Part shown: in pieces, positions 1 through 7,668 of the stretch
How the letters are laid out: every line of letters begins with the position of its first letter
How positions within the stretch are numbered: the first letter of the stretch is position 1
Source of the DNA: JAJRAL01 sp050015815
Lineage (GTDB): Archaea > Thermoplasmatota > Thermoplasmata > Methanomassiliicoccales > UBA472
DNA: 10,862 nucleotides
Direction of reading: 5' to 3'
Assembly (NCBI GenBank): GCA_050015815.1
Contig: JBEKAR010000099.1
Coordinates: forward strand, 1-10,862
Position numbers and translations under genes: made by a program
Notes under the pieces: generated by a model
The model's database searches: none
The model's input: only the letters and a program-made list of their open reading frames with translations
What the model was told of the DNA's origin: nothing

Positions 1-2518
1 CCTCCTTGGTGAATTGGTGTTCGACGATCCTCGATGACGAGTAGGCTGTGAAACCTTCTCCGTCGTCGAAGTACCAGCTGAACATCAGGAGTGCGTTGTC
101 GCTCGGCGTGTCGTAGGATTGAGTGGCATCGAACTGCACCATACCTTGGCCCTCATCGCGGTAGCTGAACACAGCGTGCGGCGGGACGTTTAGGATCTCT
201 ATCACGAGATAGGCGCTCGCCTGGGTGTATCCGTCATCGTCGAATACTCTGACCATCACGTGGTACGTCCCCATCTCAGGATACGACAGCGAGGTATGGT
301 TCAGCTCCGTGTCCGCCTCGGCAGTGAAGGTGCCGTTGTAGTGGAAGTCGAACTGGTAGTGGGTGATGTCGTAGGCGGCCCTGACAGCGGAAACGTTTAT
401 CTGGAAAACCTCGTCCTCGTTGTACGTCTGCTTGGAGGGGAACATTGTGACAGAGATGATCCTGGGGTTAGTTTCCAGCACGACGATCTGCTTGCTCGTC
501 CAATTCCAGGAGCCATCGGCATCAGTCACGTTGAAGGTGACGGTGTAGGTCCCGTTCTTCAGGTAGGCATGCGACGGGTTCTGAAGGGTCGAACTGTTGC
601 CGTCACCCAGGTCCCAATACCAAGAAACGAAGTAGTTGAACGTGAACGAATGGTCGGTGAAATTCACCAAGTCCGTCTCATTAGGTGGGTCCGGGAGGTA
701 TGTGAAATCCGCGACGGGGTTGACGTTGCTGACGTTCACGACATGGCTGGCATAGTCCGTGCTGCCATCCGAATCCGTCACCTTCAGGACGACCATGAAA
801 GCTCCTGACATGTTGAAGCGGTGAGTCGCATTCGCGCCGAATCCGGGGTGGTGGTCTCCGAAGTCCCACGTGAAATTCTGGAGGGTGTCGGCGCTGTGCG
901 AAATCGAGGTGGAGTTGAAGTACGCGATGGCGCCCTCCTTCGGCTGAGTGTAGACAAAGGAAGCCGTCGGTGAGACGTCCAGGATGTGGATTGTCGTTGT
1001 CGTTGAATTGGACGCTCCGTCCGAATCCCAGACGGTGAGCTCGCAGGTGTAGTTGCCATCTCTCATGTACGTGTGATTCGCGTTCTGCTCGGTCGAATGA
1101 TTTCCGTCCCCGAAGTCCCAGTACCAGGAAACAATGGTGTCGTAGCCAGTGCTGCTGTCGTTGAACCATGTCGTAGTTCCTTCATACTGGGGGTTCGGCT
1201 GCGCGGTGAACGACGCATCCGGCGCGATGTCGGACACGATGAGGGTCTTCGTCACGTTGGCGAGGGCGCCGTCGGAGTCTCGAACCGTGAGCTTAACGCT
1301 GTAGGTCCCGTTCTTAGCGTATGTGTGCCACGGACTGCTGCCGAAGCCGACCTGCTCATCGCCGAAGCTCCAGGTCCAGTTCACAAGAGGATCGTAGCCT
1401 GTACTGTTGTCGATGAAGTGAACCGGTTGCCCCTCGACGGGCTCGTTGGGCGCTGTATTGAAGTCGGCCGTGGGTACTATGTCCATGATTTCGATTGGCC
1501 TAGGGCCCGTCGTGTTGTGTTCGCCATCCGGGTCCGTGACGGTCAAGGTCACAAAGTAGGACCCGTTCTTCTCGTAGATGTGAGTTGGGTTCTCTTTGGT
1601 AGAGGTGCCGCCATCGCCGAATTCCCAGAGCAGACTGTAGTTGCCATCATAGCTGTATGATGTGTCATCGAACTTGACCGTTGACCCCTCGAGCGGCGAA
1701 GAGGGAGAGTAGGTGAAATTCGCGGTCGGCGCTTTCTCGAGAACGGTAACCTGGTGTTCTACGAACGCGGTCGTTCCGTCCGAGTCCTTGACCGTGAGTC
1801 TGACAGTGTAGTTCCCATCCTGCAGGTACTGGTGGGACACGTTCGCCTTGAATCCGGGGGCGCTTCTGTCACCGAAGGTCCAAGTATAGTTCGTTATCGG
1901 ATCCACGGTCCACGTCGAATCGCTCTTGAAATTGTAGGTCCCGCCTTCATAGATCTCCGGCGGCGTGAAGTGGAACGCAGCGGTGGGAATGGTCTCGCGC
2001 ACGTGGACTATCTTGGATGCATTCCCGATACCGCCTTCGTCGTCGCTAACGCTAAGTGTGACGCTGTAATTGCCACCGGTGGGGAACACGTGGGTGACGT
2101 TCTGAGTGTAGTACTTCTGCCCCTCAATAGTCCATGTCCAGTGTTTGATTGGATCGGGACCGTGGGTCGAGGTGTCGTTCAGCCAGACCTGCTGTCCTTC
2201 GAATGGTGAGGTCGGTGAGTATGTGAAGCTGGCGGTTGGATCGACATGCAGTATTGTCAGGCTGATGTTCGACCAGTTGCTCAGTCCGCCCCGGTCCGTG
2301 ACGCGCAGCGAGGCGATGTAGCTCCCGTCGTCATTGAAGACGTGCGTCACGATCGATCCGTTGGCCGTAACGCTACCTGGAAGGAATGTCCAGTTGTACT
2401 TCAGGGAGCCTTGATCAGAGAACGAATCCTTGCTGTTGACGCCAGAAAAGGTGATGCTCTGACCTTGGTACGCGGAGTAGGTGCCCGAGTGACCGTTCGC
2501 CGTCGCGACCGCCTTAGG
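1..2518 (-). repeat. Tandem PKD-domain array (nine full or PKD-like units plus one cut by the edge)
   Basis: Successive units begin near 2518, 2240, 1990, 1735, 1480, 1228, 976, 724, 472 and 184. The middle ones are spaced 252-255 bases (84-85 residues). Each typically starts with PTAxFxYxP, has an EG turn, a W-x-F-G-D motif (for example WYWDFGDGN), an H-x-Y strand with NGTY/DGNY, and ends L-T-V-x-D-S-D-G. The unit at 472-184 lacks the FGD signature and is better called PKD-like/Ig-like. The last unit continues past base 1. The family is common in archaeal surface-layer and adhesion proteins. Confidence 0.9.
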
Positions 2519-4848
2519 GACGAGGTTGTTCTGGAACCAGACGCTCAGGGAATGGCTGGCGGGGGAGACGCACGCGATATCGATTCGGTCATCTCCATTG
2601 ATGTCCTTGGCTATGACCGCTGCTGACGTCGAGCCCGTGGTAAAGTTGAATGCGTTCTTGAAGGAAGCTGTTCCCGTTCTGAGATATGCGGCGAGGATGG
2701 GCTTGTCGGCGTAGCCAATGACAATATCGGTGAGACCATCGTCGTTGACGTCCCCTGCGGCGACGCAGCTCGGTTTGGCTCCGAGGGCGAGGGTCACGTC
2801 TGGAACGAAGGTGAAGCCCTTGAATCCGTAACCCTGCTGGAGGAAGACCAGCAAGTTCCCGTCCGAGGTGATAGCTGCGACGTCCCGTGAACCCCCGAAG
2901 TTGCCTGCGACTATCGACGACATGGGGTTCGGAAGGCCGCTCAGGTACGCGACCGGTGTCAGCGAGTAGTAGGAACCGGGGGAGCCTGAAGGATTGAATT
3001 GGTAGACCTCTACCATGTCAGACGCGGTGTTCAGCAGTGCTATGTCGGATGCGGAACCATCATTGCAGAAATCATCCACGCAGATGGCCGTTCGATTTCC
3101 TGAGATGCCACTGCCAACCGATTCTGTTGCGCTTCCGTTGAATGGAGCCCCCGATTCCTTGTTGTAAATGATGTAGCAGCCCTGGTTGTACCCGACCAGG
3201 AGGTCCTCGAAGCCGTCTCCCCTGATGCTCGAGACGACAAGGCGTTCTGGATTTGAGAAGGGTAGGCTAATGTTCTCAAAAGGCAGACCGGAAGCAAAGA
3301 GATCGGCGCCGCGGTAAATGCTAATAGAACGGTTAGCCGCATTGAGGACAGCAAGGTCTTCCTGGCCGGTCGATACGAAGTGCCCGAAGGCGACTGAAGT
3401 TGGGCCTGACCGCGTCGAGATGGTCCGCGATAGACTCGCGTTCTTCTCGTAAAGAAGCACATTGTTCGATGCTGTAAGCGCCGCGGCAATCACCACGTTG
3501 CCGTTCGCCAGTCTTCCAGATGCCAGTGATGTCGGCGAATACGCACCTGAGAAGCAGTTGATGTTGGCGTTTCCCGTTAGATTCGGATTGGCATTGAACC
3601 AGAGGAGGGAACCGTTCGCGCCAGAAGCGCCCTGGCAGAGAATGAATACCCCTTGGTGACCAGCCATTGACCTATCGACTATGGCTTTCAGAGGGGATGT
3701 ATCGACCGGGAAGGTTAGGTTCGGGTTCTGTCCATAGGATTTGTCACTATTCTGGATGAATAGGCTCGCATTTGCATACGTTTTTGACAGGGCCAACAGA
3801 TCCACGCCCGACCCTTCTGAGAGGGAACCGACGGCAACTGTCCCGAGCCCCGAAGGCGCTTTCAAGGGTGCGTTCGACGGATTTGGAGTGAAACCGGTTC
3901 CATTATTGGCATAGATGCTCACGGTAGAAGTGACTGCGTCCGCGAAGACTAGATCGCTGCGACCATCCCCGGTCACATCGACGAGCTGCACATCTGACGC
4001 CGAACCGTAGATCGGTTTAACTGAGGTGGTCCAGTGTGATTTCCACGTCGCGGGTTGAAGGGCGATGAAGACATTGCATCCGCTTTCATTGCCTACAACC
4101 AAGTCTGTGCGGTTGTCTTGATCAGGATTAATATTGCCAGCAGCTAGAAACCTACTGTTGGTGAATCCCGATTTGTCAATAGGAATGTCGAAACGGTCGC
4201 TATCTGAACGGAAAGGCCAGCTCCAAATGTCTATGAAATCGAAATAACTGGTCGCACTTGAACGGCACACTGTAGCGATGCACTCGCTCGTTCCGTTGAA
4301 TCGTCCCATGACCATTTCATAGGGTTGAGAATCCACATCCAAAATGACAGAATTCGCAGCGCTGAAGTAAGGGGTTGTGGAAGACTGATAGAATATGGCT
4401 ACATGCCCGCCTGTTGACGAGTTGTAGAAGCTCACCACGATATCGTTATGTCCGCTATTGTTCAGATCACCGATCATGATGCTGCGCATGTCAACGATTC
4501 CCGGTTTGGATAGTCTCAAAGGAACGTTGGAGAGGGCACCGTTCTCGCTCCGGCTGTAAATGCATATGTCATGACCGCGACGTCACTTAGGCCGTCGTGG
4601 TTCAGATCGCCAATCGCGAAGTCTTGGACGCCAGGGTCCACGCTCACAACGCTCGATTGATCGTCGAATACCGTCCCGTTGGAGAACTGAGCGGTCGGAC
4701 TGTACTGGACGTTCGGTTGAGAGGAAACCGACGTCGCGTTGGCGGGCGAAGCCGCCGCGTTCGGCATGATAGGAACCAAGAGGCACAAGGCCAGCACTAG
4801 CGCTAAAGTGAGCGTGACCTCCTTGCTCGACCCCTCCATTGCTCCCAT
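1..4848 (-). CDS. Giant secreted FG-GAP/PKD repeat surface protein, frameshifted and partial
   Basis: The frame opens at the ATG at 4848, changes once near 4561, and then stays open without a stop to the left window edge (over 1,600 residues visible). I translated the whole stretch. Residues 1-37 look like a signal peptide: K9, a hydrophobic stretch at about 12-28, then an AAASPANA region suited to cleavage. About 14 FG-GAP/VCBS-like units follow (roughly residues 75-775), with acidic motifs such as GDLNHDGLSD and GDVNDDGLTDIVIG. From about residue 777 come PKD domains with WxFGDG and DSDG motifs. Many N-x-S/T sequons and few cysteines fit an exported, possibly glycosylated adhesin or surface protein. 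FG-GAP units usually form beta-propellers and PKD domains are rigid beta-sandwich spacers; the ligand and the C-terminal anchor cannot be seen. A second in-frame ATG lies at 4839. If the break near 4561 is real, only a 110-residue product is made. Confidence 0.9.
2540..4620 (-). repeat. About 14 FG-GAP/VCBS-like repeat units, possibly two seven-bladed propellers
   Basis: Reading the minus strand, I count about 14 units of roughly 50 residues with a loose G-D-x-N-x-D-G-x-x-D-hydrophobic motif. Clear ones are GDLNHDGLSDVAV (near 4610), GDLNNSGHNDIVV (near 4460), VDVTGDGRSDLVF (near 3970), GDVNDDGLTDIVIG (near 2750) and KDINGDDRIDIACV (near 2590). Others are degenerate, for example GRLANGNVVIAA and GNFGGSRDVAAI. 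The acidic loops resemble calcium-binding loops of integrin-type propellers. The number of degenerate units is a judgement by eye. Confidence 0.75.
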
Positions 4849-4876
4849 CCCGGTTCAAAGCATATCGCCTCCTGGA

Positions 4877-4885
4877 GATATAAAC
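4877..4885 (-). promoter_or_regulatory. TATA box for the giant surface protein
   Basis: The minus strand reads GTTTATATC, a good archaeal box A. It is centred about 33 bases before the ATG at 4848, so transcription would begin only about 6 bases before the start codon. This predicts a nearly leaderless mRNA. Confidence 0.6.
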
Positions 4886-4987
4886 GTGCTTGCATCTGGC
4901 TACCCGAAAATGGACCTGAGGCGTCATCGTCATGGCCATGTCTCAGATATCGCCCGAGAGAATCGCCAGCGAGACTCTTCCATGATA

Positions 4988-5014
4988 CTCTCAAGGGGTA
5001 ATCACTCCTGAGAG
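4988..5014. promoter_or_regulatory. Inverted repeat between divergent promoters, candidate operator
   Basis: Arms CTCTCA (4988-4993) and TGAGAG (5009-5014) are perfect complements separated by 15 bases. Pairing partly extends inward (AGGGG against CTCC). It lies 16 bases before the TATA box of the winged-helix gene and about 100 bases from that of the surface protein. The winged-helix protein itself could bind here; that is inference. Confidence 0.35.
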
Positions 5015-5029
5015 CTGCGCCTCGGCCAG

Positions 5030-5036
5030 TTATATA
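5030..5036 (+). promoter_or_regulatory. TATA box for the winged-helix gene
   Basis: TTATATA is centred 27 bases before the ATG at 5060, the usual distance from box A to the transcription start in archaea. This predicts a leaderless transcript and supports that ATG as the start. Confidence 0.65.
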
Positions 5037-5059
5037 GCAACAGGGCGAATCGAGCGTCG

Positions 5060-5398
5060 ATGAATGAGGGATGGAGAGAGCTTCGGTTGATGCGCTTGGT
5101 GATCGATCCAGAGGTGAGGGAGGTCCTGCGAGTCACTTCGTCCTCGCCGCTTTCGATCGCGTCGATCGCCGACAGGCTGGGAATAGGAGAAAGCAAGACC
5201 TACAGGCTCGTGCGCAAGATGTCGCGCCATGAGATGCTACGAAAGATGGAACCGGCCGGTGCGCGGGCCGCCCTGTACGCTGCGAACGTTATGGTGGTCG
5301 ACATGAGCCTAGGCAACGACGGCCTCGGCATCGTGGTGGAGTATCTCGACGGAAGGAAGGTTGCGAAACGGATGACGCAGCGGCAGTGCACGAACTAG
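5060..5398 (+). CDS. Small winged-helix DNA-binding protein (112 aa)
   Basis: The sequence fits an archaeal ArsR/MarR-like winged helix. A helical segment (about residues 10-28) is followed by a helix-turn-helix at about 30-58, with SIASIADRLGIGESKTYRLVRKM giving the typical A-x-x-L-G-(I)-x-x-S-x-x-x-R-x-V pattern. A basic turn and a beta region (about 72-102, alternating hydrophobics and LDGRK) could form the wing or a dimer face. No metal-binding cysteine cluster or ligand domain is visible; the only cysteine is near the C-terminus. The ATG is supported by a TATA box 27 bases upstream. It is divergent from the surface-protein gene, so it may control that gene or itself, and it overlaps the convergent 92-residue gene by four bases. 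The fold is fairly sure; targets are unknown. Confidence 0.8.
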   Translation: MNEGWRELRLMRLVIDPEVREVLRVTSSSPLSIASIADRLGIGESKTYRLVRKMSRHEMLRKMEPAGARAALYAANVMVVDMSLGNDGLGIVVEYLDGRKVAKRMTQRQCTN

Positions 5399-5673
5399 CG
5401 CTCGGTCGCTGGCTCGATCGTCGAGTAGAGAGACTCGGCATCTGCCTTCGCCTCCTCTTTGTCCGAGGCGGGCTGAATCAGCAGCCTTCCGTTCGGATAG
5501 ATGGTGTATTCGATCTTCCCCTTCCTCGCGATCAGCATGACGCTCTGCTCCTCGACCGAGTAGCCCACGTCCTTGAGGGCCTTCGCGGCCTTGGCCAGGT
5601 CGTACCTCCTGCTCTCCTGCGGCACCGCGGCGAGCGCGTTCGACTCGCAGACCCGGACGAGCTTGAAGCGCAT
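5395..5673 (-). CDS. Conserved-looking hypothetical protein (92 aa)
   Basis: I do not recognise the family with confidence. The ATG lies two bases after the stop codon of the upstream UPF0200 gene, so the two are almost certainly co-transcribed. The protein is compact and charged, with no signal peptide or membrane segment. It has a strand at the start (MRFKLVRV), a helix at about 23-36, and then a strand-turn-strand-helix: VMLIARKGKIEYTIYP, NGRLLIQP, and an acidic helix with KEEAKADAES. That last part vaguely resembles half of a TATA-binding-protein fold (strands, then a helix entered by an SxEEA-type turn), as found in small archaeal TBP-like proteins. This is a fold guess only. Its last four bases overlap the end of the convergent winged-helix gene. 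Confidence 0.75.
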   Translation of the reverse strand: MRFKLVRVCESNALAAVPQESRRYDLAKAAKALKDVGYSVEEQSVMLIARKGKIEYTIYPNGRLLIQPASDKEEAKADAESLYSTIEPATER

Positions 5674-5674
5674 C

Positions 5675-6208
5675 CTAGCCCCTCTTCACGAGATACTTCC
5701 TGACGTTGCGCTTGAAATCCTGCAGCGCTCCCTCGTTGATGATCGTCTCGTCGGCCAGCGCCATCAGCCCCCCCAATCCCCAGCTCAGCTCTCTCTCGTC
5801 CCTTGCCAGGAACTCCTCCCAGGTCTTCGGCGCGTCCTTCCTGCCCCGGCGCTGCAGCCGCTCGAACCTTGCCTTCTTAGAGGAAGAGATTGCGAGCAGC
5901 ACGACGTCCTCGCCGAACGCGCTCTTGAAGACGCGTAGCTCGTCGACGCCCCTGCTCCCGTCGATTATCGTCCTCTCGGCGTGCACCTTGTCGGCGCTCC
6001 TCCTCGCCCAGATGTCGTAGCCGTGGCGCTTCCTCTCCGCGTCGGCGTATCCACCGATCGAGCGGTCGTCCGAGCCGATCCCCTGCCTGGCCGCCCATTC
6101 CCTGACGACGTCGCCCATCCTGACGACGTCGTAGCCGACCGTCCTCGCGACTTCGACAAACTCCTCCTTGCCCGCCCCGGGCATCCCGGCCAAGACGATG
6201 ATCTTCAT
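5675..6208 (-). CDS. UPF0200-type P-loop nucleotide kinase-like protein
   Basis: The protein starts MKIIVLAGMPGAGKEEF, with a Walker A P-loop (G8-x-x-G-A-G-K14). The rest follows the adenylate/dephospho-CoA kinase fold: MGDVVREWA (about 31-39) after strand 2, IIDGSRGVDEL (81-91) as the conserved DG-x-R segment, a strand LLAISSS (104-110), and an arginine-rich lid with RFERLQRRGRKD (114-125). It ends with IINEG (156-160) and a basic helix. At 177 residues it has normal length for the archaeal UPF0200 group, which is related to CoaE-type kinases but whose substrate I regard as unsettled. It is probably cytosolic and binds ATP. Its ATG overlaps by four bases (ATGA) the stop codon of a short upstream frame, and a 92-residue gene follows at once. 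Family assignment is firm; substrate is open. Confidence 0.88.
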   Translation of the reverse strand: MKIIVLAGMPGAGKEEFVEVARTVGYDVVRMGDVVREWAARQGIGSDDRSIGGYADAERKRHGYDIWARRSADKVHAERTIIDGSRGVDELRVFKSAFGEDVVLLAISSSKKARFERLQRRGRKDAPKTWEEFLARDERELSWGLGGLMALADETIINEGALQDFKRNVRKYLVKRG

Positions 6209-6381
6209 TCTTTCCCCAACAGTCGGCGCGCCGCCCTCAGAAGGTCCTCCCCTCTAATCTCCATGCCGGTGGCTGCGCTCAGTGCAAGTGCGTGCTCGAC
6301 CGGATCGATCCAAGTGAGGGCGGCGAATGTCGGATAGATGCTAGCAGGTGTGCCAGGCAATGTCAGATTCCGAGCCTCCAT
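6205..6381 (-). pseudogene. Short frame resembling an aldehyde ferredoxin oxidoreductase C-terminal segment
   Basis: A 58-codon frame runs from an ATG at 6381 to a TGA at 6207-6205 that overlaps the UPF0200 ATG. Its second half (for example ALALSAATGMEIRGEDLLRA, then ARRLLGKE) resembles the AOR-family stretch of the form L-(S/N)-A-x-T-G-(W/M)-D-x-x-x-E-(D/E)-L-L-x-x-G-E-R-I. The preceding PTFAALTWIDPVEHA also fits that region. In AOR a cluster-ligand cysteine normally lies just before PTF, but here the residue is tyrosine, and the usual tail after the R-x-L helix is missing. The upstream frame closes with a TGA at 6432. I read it as a decayed gene end or a small free-standing protein; resemblance was judged from memory. 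Confidence 0.4.
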
Positions 6382-6560
6382 TGGGAGCGAACCTGTTGGA
6401 CGCGTCCGGTCGCGCGTGCTCTCCAGGCGTCAATGCGCCAATCTTCTAAGGGCCTAATAAACCGTCGCAGACCCGCTCCAATCGGCCCCTTGCCAATCCA
6501 GAGGTCTCGACTGGCGTCGTTAATGGAATTCCAAAGGACCGCAAAGGATTAAGCCACACA
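6382..6560. other. Intergenic stretch without a supported gene
   Basis: I checked both strands. On the minus strand there is a TATA-like TTTATTA (about 6456-6462) and an unbroken but unrecognisable frame without a convincing start. On the plus strand an 86-codon frame across 6292-6552 has the look of chance: arginine- and cysteine-rich, with no motif. No clear TATA box precedes the Roadblock gene; GTTAATG near 6519 is the nearest candidate. Confidence 0.5.
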
Positions 6561-7010
6561 ATGCCAATCAGAATCGACCCCCGGAGCGCGATGGGGGCAG
6601 CGCACAACGGAGGAAGGTACACGCAGCAGACGAAGTCCGTCGAATCGATCCTTGAGGAGATACTTCAGCAGGAGTTTACCTCAGACGCACCGATCCAGAG
6701 TGCCTCGATCGTCTCGAAGACCGGGCTGCTGATCGCGGGCAGAGCGGCGTCGGTCGCGAAGCCAGAGACCTTCTCGGCCATGGCGGCGATCATGTATTCC
6801 AGCGCCGAGGCGACGAGGACGGACGCCCTGAAGGACAGGCTCGAGTACATAGTCGGCACGTTCCGCTCGTCGAAGTTGATCATCGCGGAGGTCTCATCCT
6901 CCCTCTTGATCGTCGTCACCACGGACCGCGAGGCGGACGAGGCGAAGGTCCTGGAGAACATGAACAAGGTCATCACCAGGACGAAGCAGGAGCTCGTCTG
7001 GCTCCGCTGA
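6561..7010 (+). CDS. Roadblock/LC7-domain protein
   Basis: After a glycine- and glutamine-containing N-terminal tail (about 1-25), residues about 26-148 match the Roadblock/LC7 fold: a helix (SVESILEEILQQEF), strand IQSASIVSKTGLLIAGR (about 45-61), a long helix FSAMAAIMYSSAEATRTDAL (about 71-90), and strands EYIVGTFRSSKLIIAEV and SSLLIVVTTD, then a C-terminal helix. This family (MglB-like in prokaryotes) forms dimers and often acts as partner or regulator of small Ras-like GTPases. No such GTPase gene lies in this window. A second in-frame ATG at codon 11 could be the true start if the tail is not real. A membrane microprotein follows 50 bases downstream on the same strand. Confidence 0.85.
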   Translation: MPIRIDPRSAMGAAHNGGRYTQQTKSVESILEEILQQEFTSDAPIQSASIVSKTGLLIAGRAASVAKPETFSAMAAIMYSSAEATRTDALKDRLEYIVGTFRSSKLIIAEVSSSLLIVVTTDREADEAKVLENMNKVITRTKQELVWLR

Positions 7011-7014
7011 AGGG

Positions 7015-7027
7015 ATACGTTTTTCTG
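7015..7027 (+). terminator. T-rich run after the Roadblock gene
   Basis: GATACGTTTTTCT follows the Roadblock stop by a few bases. Archaeal transcription often ends at such T runs without a hairpin. It could equally be part of a weak promoter for the small gene at 7061. Confidence 0.3.
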
Positions 7028-7060
7028 GGCGCAAGAGCAATCGTTGAGTGAGGGGTGCAG

Positions 7061-7189
7061 ATGAGCGAGATCCTAATAATTCCGAACGTGAAGCCGAAAT
7101 CATACCGCAGGGCATGGAATTACATCATGGGCGGATTGGTGGCGCTTTCCGTCATCGTCATCGTCCTGAGCATCCTCTATGCCGGCTGA
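7061..7189 (+). CDS. Single-pass membrane microprotein (42 aa)
   Basis: The frame reads ATG at 7061 to TGA at 7187-7189. A Shine-Dalgarno-like GAGGGGTG lies a few bases upstream, which decides the start. Residues 1-20 are soluble, with a basic patch KPKSYRR (11-17). Residues about 21-41 (from YIMGGLVALS to SILYAG) form one hydrophobic helix that ends at the C-terminus. Basic residues before the helix predict the N-terminus inside the cell. No cleavable signal is evident, because the hydrophobic part is terminal. It follows the Roadblock gene by 50 bases on the same strand and stops 20 bases before the convergent pyrI end. I do not recognise the family; a membrane tether for a soluble partner is one idea. 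Confidence 0.65.
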   Translation: MSEILIIPNVKPKSYRRAWNYIMGGLVALSVIVIVLSILYAG

Positions 7190-7209
7190 TCTGACCTCAA
7201 CAGAACGGC

Positions 7210-7668
7210 TCAGATGATGTGCTCGGACGTGTCCTCGAGGATGCGGTCGCAATAAATGCACCGCAGCGTCGGGGGATTGCCTGGCTCGACGCTGAACTCC
7301 GGCTCGACCGGTTCGTTGCGGTTCGTGATGCAGTTCGGGTTGCCGCAGCGGACTATGCCCTTCACGACCTCTGGAAGCTTGACCGAGTACTTCTCCGCCA
7401 CGTTGAAGTCACGGATGATGTTGATCGTCGCCCTGGGCGAGATGAGGGCGATCTTGTCTACCTCCTTCGGGTCGAGCTCCCGGTCCTCAACCTTAACGAC
7501 GTCCTTGAACCCCCTCGCCTTCGACTGCACGTGCATCAGCACGCTCACCGGCGATTGCACGTTCGTACCGGAGACGCCGATGATGCGCAGCACCTTCAGC
7601 GCCATGCCACACTCGATATGGTCTATGACGGTGCCGTTGCGGATCGGCGTCACCTTCAGGTCCTTCAT
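7210..7668 (-). CDS. pyrI: Aspartate carbamoyltransferase regulatory chain
   Basis: This is the regulatory subunit of aspartate transcarbamoylase, which binds nucleotide effectors and holds catalytic trimers together. The N-terminal allosteric domain (about 1-95) contains LKVTPIRNGTVIDHI, the conserved beginning of PyrI, and ISPRATINIIRDF (77-89). The C-terminal zinc domain carries Cys108, Cys113, Cys137 and Cys140 (CGNPNC and CIYC), the four expected zinc ligands. At 152 residues it has full family length. The ATG overlaps the pyrB stop codon by four bases (ATGA), so the two are translationally coupled and expressed from the pyrB promoter. All hallmark residues are present, so allosteric function is expected by analogy with enterobacterial and archaeal homologues. 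It ends 20 bases from the convergent microprotein gene. Confidence 0.97.
   Translation of the reverse strand: MKDLKVTPIRNGTVIDHIECGMALKVLRIIGVSGTNVQSPVSVLMHVQSKARGFKDVVKVEDRELDPKEVDKIALISPRATINIIRDFNVAEKYSVKLPEVVKGIVRCGNPNCITNRNEPVEPEFSVEPGNPPTLRCIYCDRILEDTSEHII

Noticed and set aside
260..2626. Several plus-strand open frames opposite the PKD region
   Set aside because: They are low-complexity, valine- and arginine-rich shadows of the minus-strand repeats, which show clear PKD motifs across the same bases.
4556..4566. Programmed -1 frameshifting at the frame break
   Set aside because: GCATTTACA is not a canonical slippery heptamer, and no obvious stimulatory hairpin was seen; a deletion or sequence error is simpler.
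6380..6402. T-arm-like GGTTCGCTCC on the minus strand, suggesting a tRNA
   Set aside because: The flanking bases do not form a five-pair stem, and no anticodon or acceptor stem can be built around it.
6292..6552. 86-residue plus-strand frame before the Roadblock gene
   Set aside because: No motif, no ribosome site, unusual composition, and it overlaps the AOR-like minus-strand frame.
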